Assembly: GCA_004554245.1 (NCBI GenBank)
Contig: SFND01000003.1
Coordinates: 1 to 64,000, forward strand
DNA: 64,000 nt
Source of the DNA: Oribacterium sp.
Lineage (GTDB): Bacteria; Bacillota_A; Clostridia; Lachnospirales; Lachnospiraceae
Direction: 5' to 3'
Each line of letters begins with the position of its first letter. Within the stretch, counting starts at the first letter, position 1. Both the position numbers and the translations under genes were made by a program. Below the pieces are notes generated by a model. That model searched no databases. It saw only the letters and a program-made list of their open reading frames with translations, and was not told where the DNA came from. Of this stretch, positions 1 to 8,195 are shown piece after piece.

Positions 1-127
1 CGCGATCTCTTGATCGCTTGACCATTGCTGGTCTCTGAAAATTCTTTAGAATCTTCAGGGTCTGTGTATTAATCGATCTTTGATTTTCAAGGTTCGTTGC
101 GCTCTCGTTTTCTGCGACAGCTTGTTT

Positions 128-156
128 ATATTAGCAAACCGTCATTCGATTGTCAA
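128..156 (-). promoter_or_regulatory. Strong promoter reading off the left edge, probably an rRNA operon promoter
   Basis: On the minus strand TTGACA (151-156) is followed after exactly 17 bases by TAATAT (128-133). The transcript would run leftwards through 1-120, which contains no gene and carries ACCTTGAAAATC, resembling the boxA-like text common in Firmicutes rRNA leaders. The box match is seen; the rRNA assignment is inference because the transcribed gene lies outside the window. Confidence 0.6.
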
Positions 157-192
157 GAGCTTTTTTGAAATCTTTTTGATAATAATTTCAAA

Positions 193-278
193 CGCAGAGG
201 GTGGGGTTCGAACCCACGTGCCCTTGCGGACAAACGGTTTTCAAGACCGCCTCGTTATGACCACTTCGATACCTCTGC
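193..278 (-). tRNA. tRNA-Ser (anticodon UGA)
   Basis: Read on the minus strand, a 7-bp acceptor stem (GCAGAGG with CCTCTGC) encloses an anticodon loop CTTGAAA, giving anticodon TGA, a long variable arm typical of class II tRNAs, and a T arm with GGTTCGAACCC. Discriminator base is G, as expected for tRNA-Ser. CCA is not encoded. It has its own promoter just upstream. Confidence 0.95.
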
Positions 279-310
279 ACTTTTGAGCGCTCTTTACGAG
301 CGACTTAGAT

Positions 311-339
311 ATAATATCGATAAGTGCTTCGCTTGTCAA
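311..339 (-). promoter_or_regulatory. Promoter of tRNA-Ser
   Basis: Minus-strand TTGACA (334-339), 17-base spacer, TATTAT (311-316). It overlaps the last codon and stop of ispD, so the tRNA is transcribed independently of ispD. Confidence 0.75.
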
Positions 340-1127
340 CCGTTTTCTGAACTTTTTCTCAGGTACAGCTCTGCGATTTTTACATCTTCTGGTGTGGTCA
401 CCTTGATGTTTTCATAGCTGCCCGGTATGATCTTGACGCGCTGGCCCGCGAAGGACTCGACGACCATCGCGTCATCGGTGACCGGAATCATGAGACGTCC
501 GCTTTCGTCCTGGCGGATCATCGCTGCATATGCTTTATAGATGAGCGAGAAATCGAAGCTCTGGGGTGTCTGCATGAGCCATAGTGAACTTCTTTCCGGC
601 GTCTCCTTTACGAAGTGATCCGCATCGAGAACCTTGATGGTATCCTTCACCGGCATTCCGATCACCGCAGCATGGTACTTCTCTGCATAATGTAAGGCGT
701 CGTCAATGATCGCGTCCGTCAGCAGCGGACGTGCACAGTCATGGATCATGATGAGCGGATCCTGTGTGCCGGAGGATGTCATCCCGGTATCAGGCGAAGC
801 CGTATCCAGTTTCTCGAGCTCCGCAACTTTCTTCAGTCCTTCGAAGACGGAGTTGTAGCGCTCCTTTCCGCCCGCCACGATCGCAGCGAGCTTCTGAAGC
901 GGACAGACACCGTCGGTACCGGTCAGCTCTTTCATATAGGGGATATCCTCTTCTCCAGTGGTCAGGATGATGCCATCCACCGCAGGATGATGATCGAATC
1001 GGGATGCGCTCCAGCTGAAGAGCGGCTTGCCGAGGATTTCCATAAACTGCTTTTTCGTTTTACTGTGCATACGACGCCCGCTGCCGGCAGCCAGAACGAT
1101 CGCATAGACTTTTCTTCCGTTATACAT
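336..1127 (-). CDS. ispD: 2-C-methyl-D-erythritol 4-phosphate cytidylyltransferase
   Basis: 263 residues. IspD transfers CMP from CTP to 2-C-methyl-D-erythritol 4-phosphate in the cytosolic non-mevalonate isoprenoid pathway. The N-terminal nucleotide-binding motif AIVLAAGSGRRM (residues 9-20) with the following K-T-K-K-Q-F is diagnostic, as are HDCARP near residue 129 and a TPQSF-type motif near 187. An insertion between about residues 100 and 124 (Asp-Thr-Ala-Ser-Pro rich) makes it longer than the usual 230. An AGGAGGT ribosome binding site lies 4-5 bases before the ATG. It follows the tsaD terminator, so it is probably a separate transcription unit. Confidence 0.93.
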   Translation of the reverse strand: MYNGRKVYAIVLAAGSGRRMHSKTKKQFMEILGKPLFSWSASRFDHHPAVDGIILTTGEEDIPYMKELTGTDGVCPLQKLAAIVAGGKERYNSVFEGLKKVAELEKLDTASPDTGMTSSGTQDPLIMIHDCARPLLTDAIIDDALHYAEKYHAAVIGMPVKDTIKVLDADHFVKETPERSSLWLMQTPQSFDFSLIYKAYAAMIRQDESGRLMIPVTDDAMVVESFAGQRVKIIPGSYENIKVTTPEDVKIAELYLRKSSENG

Positions 1128-1196
1128 AGATACCTCCAGATCACAAAATACGATTCACGAATTATGTATCCTTATCATATCAGATTTTCTGCATAT

Positions 1197-1230
1197 AAAA
1201 AATGCCTGAGCTCAGCTGCATCAGGCATTT
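1197..1230 (-). terminator. Terminator of the hom-tsa operon
   Basis: Minus-strand hairpin AAATGCCTGA ... TCAGGCATTT followed by a run of T, about 45 bases after the tsaD stop and before ispD. Confidence 0.85.
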
Positions 1231-1275
1231 CTAAAATCATTCTTATTTACGACTGTTTACACTTGGTGCAATTTG

Positions 1276-2295
1276 TCACCGTTCGCCGAGCTTCAGGTTC
1301 GGGCAGGCATTGAGATCCAGTCCGTCTCGACATCCTTGCAGGTATTCGTAGTAACCCGCGCAGCCGATCATGGCAGCATTGTCCGTACAGAGCACCGGGC
1401 TCGGACGATAAAAGCGGATGCCGTTTTTCGCACACTCCTCTTCCATCCGCGCACGGATATGGCTGTTGGAGGCGACACCGCCCGCGATGGCGAGCTTCTG
1501 ATAGCCGCGCTCCTTACAGAGCATGATGGCACGCGAAACGAGTGAATCCGTGACGGCTTCCTGAAAGGAGGCGCAGAGATCCGGTACGTTGATCGCTGTA
1601 TTCATCATTTTCGCCTTGTTGATGTAGTTGAGGACGTTCGATTTGATGCCGGAGAAGGTGAAGTCGTACGGGTTGTCGGTCACCGTGCCGCGCGGGAATG
1701 CGATGGCCTGCGGGTTTCCGGTTTTCGATGCTGCATCGACCTTCGGGCCACCCGGATAGCCGAGTCCGACGGCGCGCGCCACCTTATCGAAGGCTTCACC
1801 GGCTGCGTCATCACGTGAGCGGCCGACGATCTCGAACTTTCCGTAATCCTGCACGACGACGAGGTGGGTATGACCACCCGATACGATTAGACAGGCAAAC
1901 GGAGGCTCGAGCTCCTTGTTTTCGATATAGTTCGCACTGACATGGCCCTCGATATGGTGGACACCGATCAGCGGTTTTTTCAGCGCATAGGCGAGTGCCT
2001 TCGCTTCCGCTACACCGACGAGCAGGGCACCGACGAGGCCCGGACCATAGGTTACCGCGATGGCATCGATGTCGTCGAAGGTACAGTGTGCTTCCTTCAG
2101 CGCGAGCGCGATGACGTCGTCGATCTTTTCGAGATGCTTACGGGAAGCAATCTCCGGCACGACCCCGCCGTACTCGGTATGAATCGCGATCTGCGATGAA
2201 ATGATGTTGGAAAGAACCTCGCGGCCGTTACGTACGACCGCTGCCGCGGTCTCATCACAGCTGGATTCGATTCCCAGGATTGTAATATCTGCCAT
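1276..2295 (-). CDS. tsaD: tRNA N6-adenosine threonylcarbamoyltransferase
   Basis: 339 residues, full length. TsaD transfers the threonylcarbamoyl group to A37 of ANN-decoding tRNAs, working with TsaB and TsaE, both encoded just upstream in the same operon. The ASKHA fold start GIESSCDET (8-16) and the metal-binding HHIEGH motif (about 117-122) are present, plus SGGHTH and GGVASN. The stop of rnz lies 2 bases before the ATG, so translation is probably coupled. A terminator follows. Confidence 0.97.
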   Translation of the reverse strand: MADITILGIESSCDETAAAVVRNGREVLSNIISSQIAIHTEYGGVVPEIASRKHLEKIDDVIALALKEAHCTFDDIDAIAVTYGPGLVGALLVGVAEAKALAYALKKPLIGVHHIEGHVSANYIENKELEPPFACLIVSGGHTHLVVVQDYGKFEIVGRSRDDAAGEAFDKVARAVGLGYPGGPKVDAASKTGNPQAIAFPRGTVTDNPYDFTFSGIKSNVLNYINKAKMMNTAINVPDLCASFQEAVTDSLVSRAIMLCKERGYQKLAIAGGVASNSHIRARMEEECAKNGIRFYRPSPVLCTDNAAMIGCAGYYEYLQGCRDGLDLNACPNLKLGER

Positions 2296-2297
2296 AG

Positions 2298-3218
2298 TTA
2301 CTTATCTTCTCCCTCTTCGTCGAACACGAGATCCTTGGTCCAGCCGTCCCGTGCGAACTTCACCGGCCAGATCTTCGAGATCTCGTCCCGATAGATATCT
2401 GGCTTCATCTCGCTCGGGGAATAATGTGTAAACCACATCTCCTTCGGCTTCGCTTCGGCACCGATACGGGCCGCCTCGACCATCATCATGTGCTTATACT
2501 TCTTCGCGTTGTCGAGCTTCTCGTACTCACCGTACATGCCCTCACAGATAAAGAGGTCGGCGTTGGTCGCCATCTCCGTGATCATCGGCGTCGGACGGGT
2601 ATCCGTACAGTAGGTCACGCTCAGCCCGCGACGTGCGGCCCCCATCACCATGTCTGGTGTATAGATCTGCCCGTCTTCCTCGACCGTCTCCCCATGCTGC
2701 AGCCGGTTCCAGCAGCGGACCGGGATGTGACTCGCCTGTGCGCGTGCCGCGTCGAACTTTCCGAGCCGACGGATGCTGACGCGATACCCATAGCAGGTGA
2801 TTTTATGGTTCACCTTGAAGGCATCCAGTACGAACGGCCCGAATTCGATCTGCTCGAGTGGCTCTGAAAGCTCATGATAGATGATCTCGAACGGCAGCTC
2901 CGGTGCCACCACGCGCAGTCCATCCACTACGCGTCGGAGACCCTTCGGTCCGACCATATGCAGCGGCTCGGTGCGCTCGGCGTTCCCCATCGAAAGCAGC
3001 ATGCCCGGCAGACCGGAGATATGATCCGCATGGTAGTGTGTGAAGCAGATCACATCGATCGGCTTCGGCGACCATGACTTTTCCTTCATAGCGATCTGCG
3101 TGCCCTCGCCGCAGTCGATCAGCATACTGCTGCCGTTACACCGAAGCATGAGGCTCGTGAGCCATCGGTTCGGAAGCGGCATCATCCCGCCGGTTCCCAG
3201 TAAACAAATATCCAGCAT
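2298..3218 (-). CDS. rnz: Ribonuclease Z (metallo-beta-lactamase fold)
   Basis: 306 residues. RNase Z removes 3' trailers from tRNA precursors that lack an encoded CCA; both tRNAs in this window lack CCA, which fits. The zinc motif THYHADH (residues about 60-66) and a downstream catalytic FTHYSP histidine near the C-terminus are visible. It sits between rimI and tsaD with 2-4 base gaps, in a cluster of translation and tRNA maturation genes. The alternative is another MBL-fold hydrolase of the same family, but the HxHxDH spacing and length match RNase Z. Confidence 0.88.
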   Translation of the reverse strand: MLDICLLGTGGMMPLPNRWLTSLMLRCNGSSMLIDCGEGTQIAMKEKSWSPKPIDVICFTHYHADHISGLPGMLLSMGNAERTEPLHMVGPKGLRRVVDGLRVVAPELPFEIIYHELSEPLEQIEFGPFVLDAFKVNHKITCYGYRVSIRRLGKFDAARAQASHIPVRCWNRLQHGETVEEDGQIYTPDMVMGAARRGLSVTYCTDTRPTPMITEMATNADLFICEGMYGEYEKLDNAKKYKHMMMVEAARIGAEAKPKEMWFTHYSPSEMKPDIYRDEISKIWPVKFARDGWTKDLVFDEEGEDK

Positions 3219-3222
3219 ATTT

Positions 3223-3669
3223 TTATTCCTTCATCATGATGATGGCATCCTCAGTCGGACCCTGATAGTAGTTCCTTCGTCGATAGGATTCTACGAATCC
3301 CCTCTTACGATACAGCGCTTTTGCAGGCTCATTGTGTGCCCGGACCTCCAGAAATATGCGTTTTGCATCCCGTTCTGCAGCGAGACGCAGCATCTCCTCC
3401 ATCAGCGCTTCGCCGACACCACTCCGTCGGCAGGCGGGCGCCACACATATATTTTCGATCTCGGCTTCCGGCGCGATGATCCGAAGCACCGCATATCCTG
3501 CGAGGCCTGTGGTACGAATCACCAGCGGAAAATCGCATTTTGAGGCGATGGCCGCTTCGAAATCAACCGCATGCCAGGCCATCTGCCCGAAGGCTTCCCG
3601 CTCGAGGGGAAGCACCTCCGGGATATCCTCCAGCCGCATGGCTTCGATGGTATAAGCAGTTTCCCTCAT
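3223..3669 (-). CDS. rimI: Ribosomal protein S18-alanine N-acetyltransferase
   Basis: 148 residues, a GNAT-fold acetyltransferase. Acetyl-CoA binding motif RRSGVGEALM (about 80-89) and the RimI-like ending with Y-R-K-R-G-F then Y-Y are visible. Location between tsaB and tsaD is the usual one for rimI in Firmicutes and supports the assignment over a generic GNAT. A GGAGGAAA ribosome binding site precedes the chosen ATG. A gap of 111 bases separates it from tsaB without an obvious terminator. Confidence 0.88.
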   Translation of the reverse strand: MRETAYTIEAMRLEDIPEVLPLEREAFGQMAWHAVDFEAAIASKCDFPLVIRTTGLAGYAVLRIIAPEAEIENICVAPACRRSGVGEALMEEMLRLAAERDAKRIFLEVRAHNEPAKALYRKRGFVESYRRRNYYQGPTEDAIIMMKE

Positions 3670-3780
3670 CGAGCTTTCCTCCTGTCCTTCATAAACGGTT
3701 ATACCCGGCGTCCGGCAGTACGCTGACGGCGCAGAGCTGCGGGGCCAGGATGTCCATGTGCCAAGTCCGGGGCTGTCCGC

Positions 3781-4605
3781 TTATAAATTCTCTGGCACCG
3801 TGTCGTCCTCGTAGCCTGGACCGGCGTCGATCTTATAGTTCCGTGCGGTGAGACGATCCTCTGCTGCCGTCTTTTTCAGGAGATTCGGATCCTCGTGGGT
3901 GATGTCATACTCCCGGAGTCCGGCAGCCTCACGCTCGCGCTCCGCCTGCGGCTTCCGGATATAGCTGAGGTGAAAATCCTTTCCGGATACGGCCTTTCCC
4001 TGTGCGAGCTGCTCTGCGCCGAGCATGGCGACAGAGGACGCACGCTGCAGAAGATTTCCCGGACCGGCGAAGCGATACGGTACAGAGAGCTGTGTCTCGA
4101 GGCAGCTGCGGTATACCGGAACCGCATCTCCCAGGAAGAAGTGCTTTCCCGGCATCTGATTGATTTTCGTGACGAGATCCTCGATGCCGATCGCCTCTTC
4201 CTCTCCGATCAGCTGGCCGTCGAGAAATGTCGCAGTATAAACCTGACTGCGGCGTGCATCCATGATCGGATGCACATAAACCTCATCCATATCCCGAAGA
4301 TTCATCGCGAGTCCCTCGAGGGTGCTCACCTCGAGGAGCGGGATACCATAGCCGAGCGCGAGTCCCTTTGCGGTCGCGGCGCCGATGCGGAGACCGGTGA
4401 AAGAGCCTGGGCCGGCACTGACCGCGATGGCATCCAGCTCCTCGACCGTGTGTCCGGTACGTGAAAAAATCTCAGCCACCATAGGTAAAAGTGTCTGAGA
4501 GTGGGTGAGTCCGATATTGCATGCATACTCCGAAAGGACGACACCGTCCGCGTATAAGGCGACGCTCGCGGTGTGTCCGGATGAATCAATTCCTAAAATC
4601 AACAT
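3781..4605 (-). CDS. tsaB: tRNA threonylcarbamoyladenosine biosynthesis protein TsaB
   Basis: 274 residues. TsaB is a catalytically inactive ASKHA paralogue of TsaD that forms the TsaB-TsaD-TsaE complex for t6A37 synthesis. GIDSSGHTASVAL near the start and the SAGPGSFTGLRIG motif (about 64-76) are diagnostic. It is about 40 residues longer than usual because of a charged C-terminal tail beyond residue 220 (E-R-E-R-E-A-A-G region) of unknown role. It lies 15 bases after the tsaE stop. Confidence 0.93.
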   Translation of the reverse strand: MLILGIDSSGHTASVALYADGVVLSEYACNIGLTHSQTLLPMVAEIFSRTGHTVEELDAIAVSAGPGSFTGLRIGAATAKGLALGYGIPLLEVSTLEGLAMNLRDMDEVYVHPIMDARRSQVYTATFLDGQLIGEEEAIGIEDLVTKINQMPGKHFFLGDAVPVYRSCLETQLSVPYRFAGPGNLLQRASSVAMLGAEQLAQGKAVSGKDFHLSYIRKPQAEREREAAGLREYDITHEDPNLLKKTAAEDRLTARNYKIDAGPGYEDDTVPENL

Positions 4606-4620
4606 AGTGTTATCCCATAT

Positions 4621-5037
4621 TTAATACTCGATGCGTCGATAGTCGAAGCCCTTCGTGAGATCCTTCCGGATCCTCACCCAGCGGGCCTCCTTCGGAAGTA
4701 GCTCCTCGATCTGTCCCGGCCACTCGATGATGCTGACGCCCTGACCATAGAAATAGTCTTCGTAGCCGATCTCCTCCATCTCGGACGGATCCCCGATACG
4801 ATAGACATCGAAGTGATAGAGCGGGAGACGCCCGCCTTCGTACTCCTTCACGATGTTAAAGGTCGGGGAATTCACATAATCATCGATCCCGAGTCCCGCG
4901 GCGAAGCCCTGCGTGAAGACGGTCTTGCCTACACCCAGGTCACCATCGAGACAGATGATCTCGCCCGGGACCGCCTCGCGGCCCAGCTTCTGTCCGAATG
5001 CGAAGGTATCCTTCGCTGAATTACTCTCAAAAATCAT
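4621..5037 (-). CDS. tsaE: tRNA threonylcarbamoyladenosine biosynthesis ATPase TsaE
   Basis: 138 residues. TsaE is the small P-loop ATPase that drives turnover of the t6A synthase complex. The Walker A motif GDLGVGKT (32-39), SPTF (57-60) and HFDVYRI are typical. Its ATG overlaps the hom stop by one base (TGATG), so it is translationally coupled to hom. Confidence 0.95.
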   Translation of the reverse strand: MIFESNSAKDTFAFGQKLGREAVPGEIICLDGDLGVGKTVFTQGFAAGLGIDDYVNSPTFNIVKEYEGGRLPLYHFDVYRIGDPSEMEEIGYEDYFYGQGVSIIEWPGQIEELLPKEARWVRIRKDLTKGFDYRRIEY

Positions 5038-6284
5038 CAGTCCTCTTCCTTCTCGGTACGGATGAAATGGAAGATCCGGCGTCCGGTCTTCTCCTCAAAC
5101 TCAGCGACATTCTGCAGGAAGTCGCCCTCAAACATCACATCGGTGATAAAAGCGAACTCATCGGTACGACCGCCCAGTGCGATCGGAACCAGCTTCGAGC
5201 TGTCCTCCAGGAAGAGCTCACGGAGCTCCTTCTTCACCGCATCCGGTGTGCCCTCGACACGAACGAAATATGCGAACGCGTTCGAGCTCATCGGCTCGAT
5301 CTGAATCATCTTCTCGGTCCAGCCGATGCCCTGGAAATCATGCTGGTGGCGTACGGCCGCGATGATATCAGACACGACGGCACTTGCGGTCGGCATCTTG
5401 CCGGCACCCATACCATAGAGCATGGTCGTACCGAGACAGTTTCCGACGATACGGATACCGTTATAAACGCCATCGACGCTGAAAAGCGGGTCGGACTTCG
5501 GAATCATCATCGGAACGACATAGGCGAAGTACTTATCCTCGACCTGCTGTACGGAGCCGAGCAGCTTGATGGTCATACCCAGTTCACGCGCATAGAGGAA
5601 GTCCAGCTTCGAAACTGCACGGATACCCTCGGTATAGATGTCCTCATGACGGCAGCGATTGCCGGAGGCCATACTGAGAAGGATCGCCGTTTTACGGGAG
5701 GTGTCGAAGCCGTCGATATCGGAGGACGGGTCACGCTCCGCATAGCCGAGATGCTGTGCCTCGACGAGGGTTTCCTCGAAGTCGGCACCCTTTTCACGCA
5801 TCTTCGTAAGGATGAAGTTCGTGGTTCCGTTCATGATACCGGTGATCTCGGTCAGATTCTCGCCGGCATAGTTATGGTAGATCGTGCGGATGACCGGGAT
5901 ACCACCACCGACGGAAGCCTCGAAATAGAAATTACAGTGATGTTCGCGGGCGATGCTGATGAGCTTCGAGCCGACCGCATCGACGAGTGCCTTGTTGGAG
6001 GTGACACAGTGCTTCCCCTTCTCGAGGCAGGCCTTCACAAACTCATAGGCCGGGTGAATGCCGCCCATGGTCTCGACGACGAGCTTGATCTCCGGATCGT
6101 TCTCGATGACGGAGAAGTCGGAAATCAGCTTATCATTATCGACACCGATGTCGGTACGAAGATCCAATACATACTTGAGCTCGACCGGCTCGCCGACCTT
6201 CTTTTCGATCTGCGCCTGATTGATGCGCAGCACCTCTGCTACGCCAGAGCCGATGGTGCCATAGCCTAAAATCGCAATTTTCAT
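5037..6284 (-). CDS. hom: Homoserine dehydrogenase
   Basis: 415 residues from the chosen start. Reduces aspartate semialdehyde to homoserine with NAD(P)H, the branch point to threonine and methionine. N-terminal Rossmann motif GYGTIGSGVAEVL, catalytic-domain GIMNGTTNFIL, and a C-terminal ACT domain (about 335-415) for feedback control are visible. The ATG at 6284 is preferred over one at 6299 because AAGGGG sits 6 bases upstream of it. An ACT-domain gene lies immediately upstream, a pairing common in Clostridia. It heads the tsaE-tsaB-rimI-rnz-tsaD run, possibly as a shared transcript. Confidence 0.96.
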   Translation of the reverse strand: MKIAILGYGTIGSGVAEVLRINQAQIEKKVGEPVELKYVLDLRTDIGVDNDKLISDFSVIENDPEIKLVVETMGGIHPAYEFVKACLEKGKHCVTSNKALVDAVGSKLISIAREHHCNFYFEASVGGGIPVIRTIYHNYAGENLTEITGIMNGTTNFILTKMREKGADFEETLVEAQHLGYAERDPSSDIDGFDTSRKTAILLSMASGNRCRHEDIYTEGIRAVSKLDFLYARELGMTIKLLGSVQQVEDKYFAYVVPMMIPKSDPLFSVDGVYNGIRIVGNCLGTTMLYGMGAGKMPTASAVVSDIIAAVRHQHDFQGIGWTEKMIQIEPMSSNAFAYFVRVEGTPDAVKKELRELFLEDSSKLVPIALGGRTDEFAFITDVMFEGDFLQNVAEFEEKTGRRIFHFIRTEKEED

Positions 6285-6367
6285 AATTTTCCCCTTCATG
6301 CTGGTAACGTTCCGAAGCGTTCGGCTACGTTTTAAATGATGGATGCCTGTGGTTTTACAGGGACTGC

Positions 6368-6823
6368 CTAGCCAGGCATGCTCTCCTGCGCAAGAATCTT
6401 GACATATTGTATATTGGGCAATGCTTCGATCTCATGGATCATCGCATTGATGTCCGACGTATCCTCCCGGACCTCGATGGAGAGTGTCAGGGTGGCGATT
6501 CCGTTGATGGGAATCGATTGATGGATGGTCAGGATGTTCGCATTATACGAAGATACCGTCGAGCAGATCTTCGCCAGATTTCCGAGTACATCCCGCATCT
6601 CGACGATGATCGTGACGGTCTTCCCCTTCGAACTATCGTAAAACGGGAAGATGTCTTCTTTATACTTATAGAAAGAACTGCGGGAAATATTCACGCGTTC
6701 GGTTGCTTCTGCCACCGATAAGCCCTTTTCTGTCTCGAGGAGACGCTTTACCTCGACCACCTTTTTCAGGACCTCGGGCAGTGCCCCGGTCCGGACAACG
6801 AAATAATCGGATTGACTGCTCAT
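6368..6823 (-). CDS. ACT domain-containing protein (UPF0735/PheB-like)
   Basis: 151 residues. An N-terminal helix-turn-helix-like segment (about 20-60, VAEATERVNISRSSFYKYK) is followed by an ACT domain (about 70-148, beginning V-T-I-I-V-E-M). This architecture matches the UPF0735 family often encoded beside hom in Firmicutes and sometimes annotated as PheB. It probably senses an amino acid and may regulate hom; that role is inference. AAGGACAGG precedes the ATG. The hom start lies 84 bases downstream. Confidence 0.85.
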   Translation of the reverse strand: MSSQSDYFVVRTGALPEVLKKVVEVKRLLETEKGLSVAEATERVNISRSSFYKYKEDIFPFYDSSKGKTVTIIVEMRDVLGNLAKICSTVSSYNANILTIHQSIPINGIATLTLSIEVREDTSDINAMIHEIEALPNIQYVKILAQESMPG

Positions 6824-6885
6824 CGTGTCTACCTGTCCTTCTCTCTCGCTCGTGGTGCTGTTTCGTCGCTTACCCGCTGCTGAAA

Positions 6886-8025
6886 TCAGTCTTCTCCTTG
6901 AACGCGGCGATCAGGGCAGCCGAGCTGCATCCACTTAAGGTAGGCGGTGATAAAGCGATCGATATCACCATCGAGCACCGCATCGGTATTGGAGGTCTGC
7001 TCACCGGAACGAAGATCCTTCACCATACGATATGGCTGCAGAACATAGGAGCGGATCTGGGAGCCCCAGCCGTTGTCCTTGACCTCGCCACGGATACCGG
7101 CCAGCATCGCCTCCTGCTCCTCCTTCTCCTTCAGGTACAGTCTCGCCTTCAGCATCTGCATCGCCTTGTTACGGTTCTGAAGCTGTGAACGCTCCTCCTG
7201 ACAGGCCACGACGATACCGGTCGGGATATGAATCAGTCGAACGGCCGAGGAGGTCTTATTGATGTGCTGTCCACCGGCACCGGATGCACGGTATACCTCC
7301 ATCTTGATGTCCTCCGGACGCACCTCGATGTCGATCTCGGTCTCGATGTCTGGCATGATGTCACAGGACACGAAGGAGGTCTGACGCTTCGCCTGTGCAT
7401 TGAATGGAGAGATACGTACCAGACGGTGAACACCCGCCTCGGAGCGCAGGTAGCCGTAGGCATACTCGCCATCGATCTCGATGGTGACGGACTTGATACC
7501 GGCTTCATCACCCTCCAGATAATCCAGCACCTTCAGGGTGAAACCATGACGCTCCGCCCAACGTGTATACATACGATACAGCATACCGGCCCAGTCGTTG
7601 GACTCGGTACCACCGGCACCGGCGTTGAGACGCAGGATGGCATTCATACTGTCATATTCTCCGGAAAGGAGAAGCTTCGTCGACATCTGATCGAGGCGCT
7701 CGATGAAATCATCCAGCATTTCCTTGACCTCTGCCACGGAATCCTGATCCTCCTCCTCTTCCGCCATCTCGATCAGTGCGCCGATATCATCATAGGACTG
7801 CGCGAGCTCTTCGTAGCTTTTGACCTCATCCTTCAGACGACGGTCCTCGGTAGAGTACTGGTTGGCCTTTTCCGGATCTGTCCAGAAATCCGGCTCTTCC
7901 ATCATACGGTCGAGCTCGGCGATGCGCTTCTTTTTATTATCAAGGTCCAGGGAAGCGCCGAGATCCCGGAGGGCCTGTTCCTTCTGTCCAAGCTCATACT
8001 TGTACTGGTCTAACTCAATGATCAT
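6886..8025 (-). CDS. prfB: Peptide chain release factor 2, without programmed frameshift
   Basis: 379 residues in one frame. RF2 releases peptides at UAA and UGA. Visible are the SPF tripeptide for stop recognition (ISPF, about 206-209) and the universal GGQ in GAGGQHINKTSSAVRL (about 254-269). In most bacteria the codon after S-L is an in-frame TGA read by +1 frameshift; here the sequence is TCC-CTG-GAC-CTT, continuous Ser-Leu-Asp-Leu, so no frameshift is needed. An AGGA site precedes the ATG. Confidence 0.96.
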   Translation of the reverse strand: MIIELDQYKYELGQKEQALRDLGASLDLDNKKKRIAELDRMMEEPDFWTDPEKANQYSTEDRRLKDEVKSYEELAQSYDDIGALIEMAEEEEDQDSVAEVKEMLDDFIERLDQMSTKLLLSGEYDSMNAILRLNAGAGGTESNDWAGMLYRMYTRWAERHGFTLKVLDYLEGDEAGIKSVTIEIDGEYAYGYLRSEAGVHRLVRISPFNAQAKRQTSFVSCDIMPDIETEIDIEVRPEDIKMEVYRASGAGGQHINKTSSAVRLIHIPTGIVVACQEERSQLQNRNKAMQMLKARLYLKEKEEQEAMLAGIRGEVKDNGWGSQIRSYVLQPYRMVKDLRSGEQTSNTDAVLDGDIDRFITAYLKWMQLGCPDRRVQGED

Positions 8026-8132
8026 TTGTTTTCCTTTACATGCTATGTGTTACATCGTCACTGCTGCACTGCTTCCGAAACGCACGGACACCCGTTCGGT
8101 GCTGTCCGCTTCGAAAGAGAAGCGAAGTATAT
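8026..8132 (-). other. Spacer between secA terminator and prfB start
   Basis: About 107 bases after the secA terminator hold only the prfB ribosome binding site; no convincing promoter hexamers were found, although prfB must be transcribed from somewhere here or by read-through. Confidence 0.4.
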
Positions 8133-8171
8133 AAAAGGCCGCGAAGCATTCGATGATGATCCGCGGCCTTT
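8133..8171 (-). terminator. Terminator of secA
   Basis: Minus-strand hairpin AAAGGCCGCG ... CGCGGCCTTTT with a short T run, beginning about 25 bases after the secA stop. Confidence 0.85.
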
Positions 8172-8195
8172 CCCTGCGGGAGCAGGAAAGCTTAC

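Noticed and set aside
4998..6269. 423-codon plus-strand frame opposite hom
   Set aside because: Same reasoning: hom is unmistakable on the minus strand and the antisense product has no domain.
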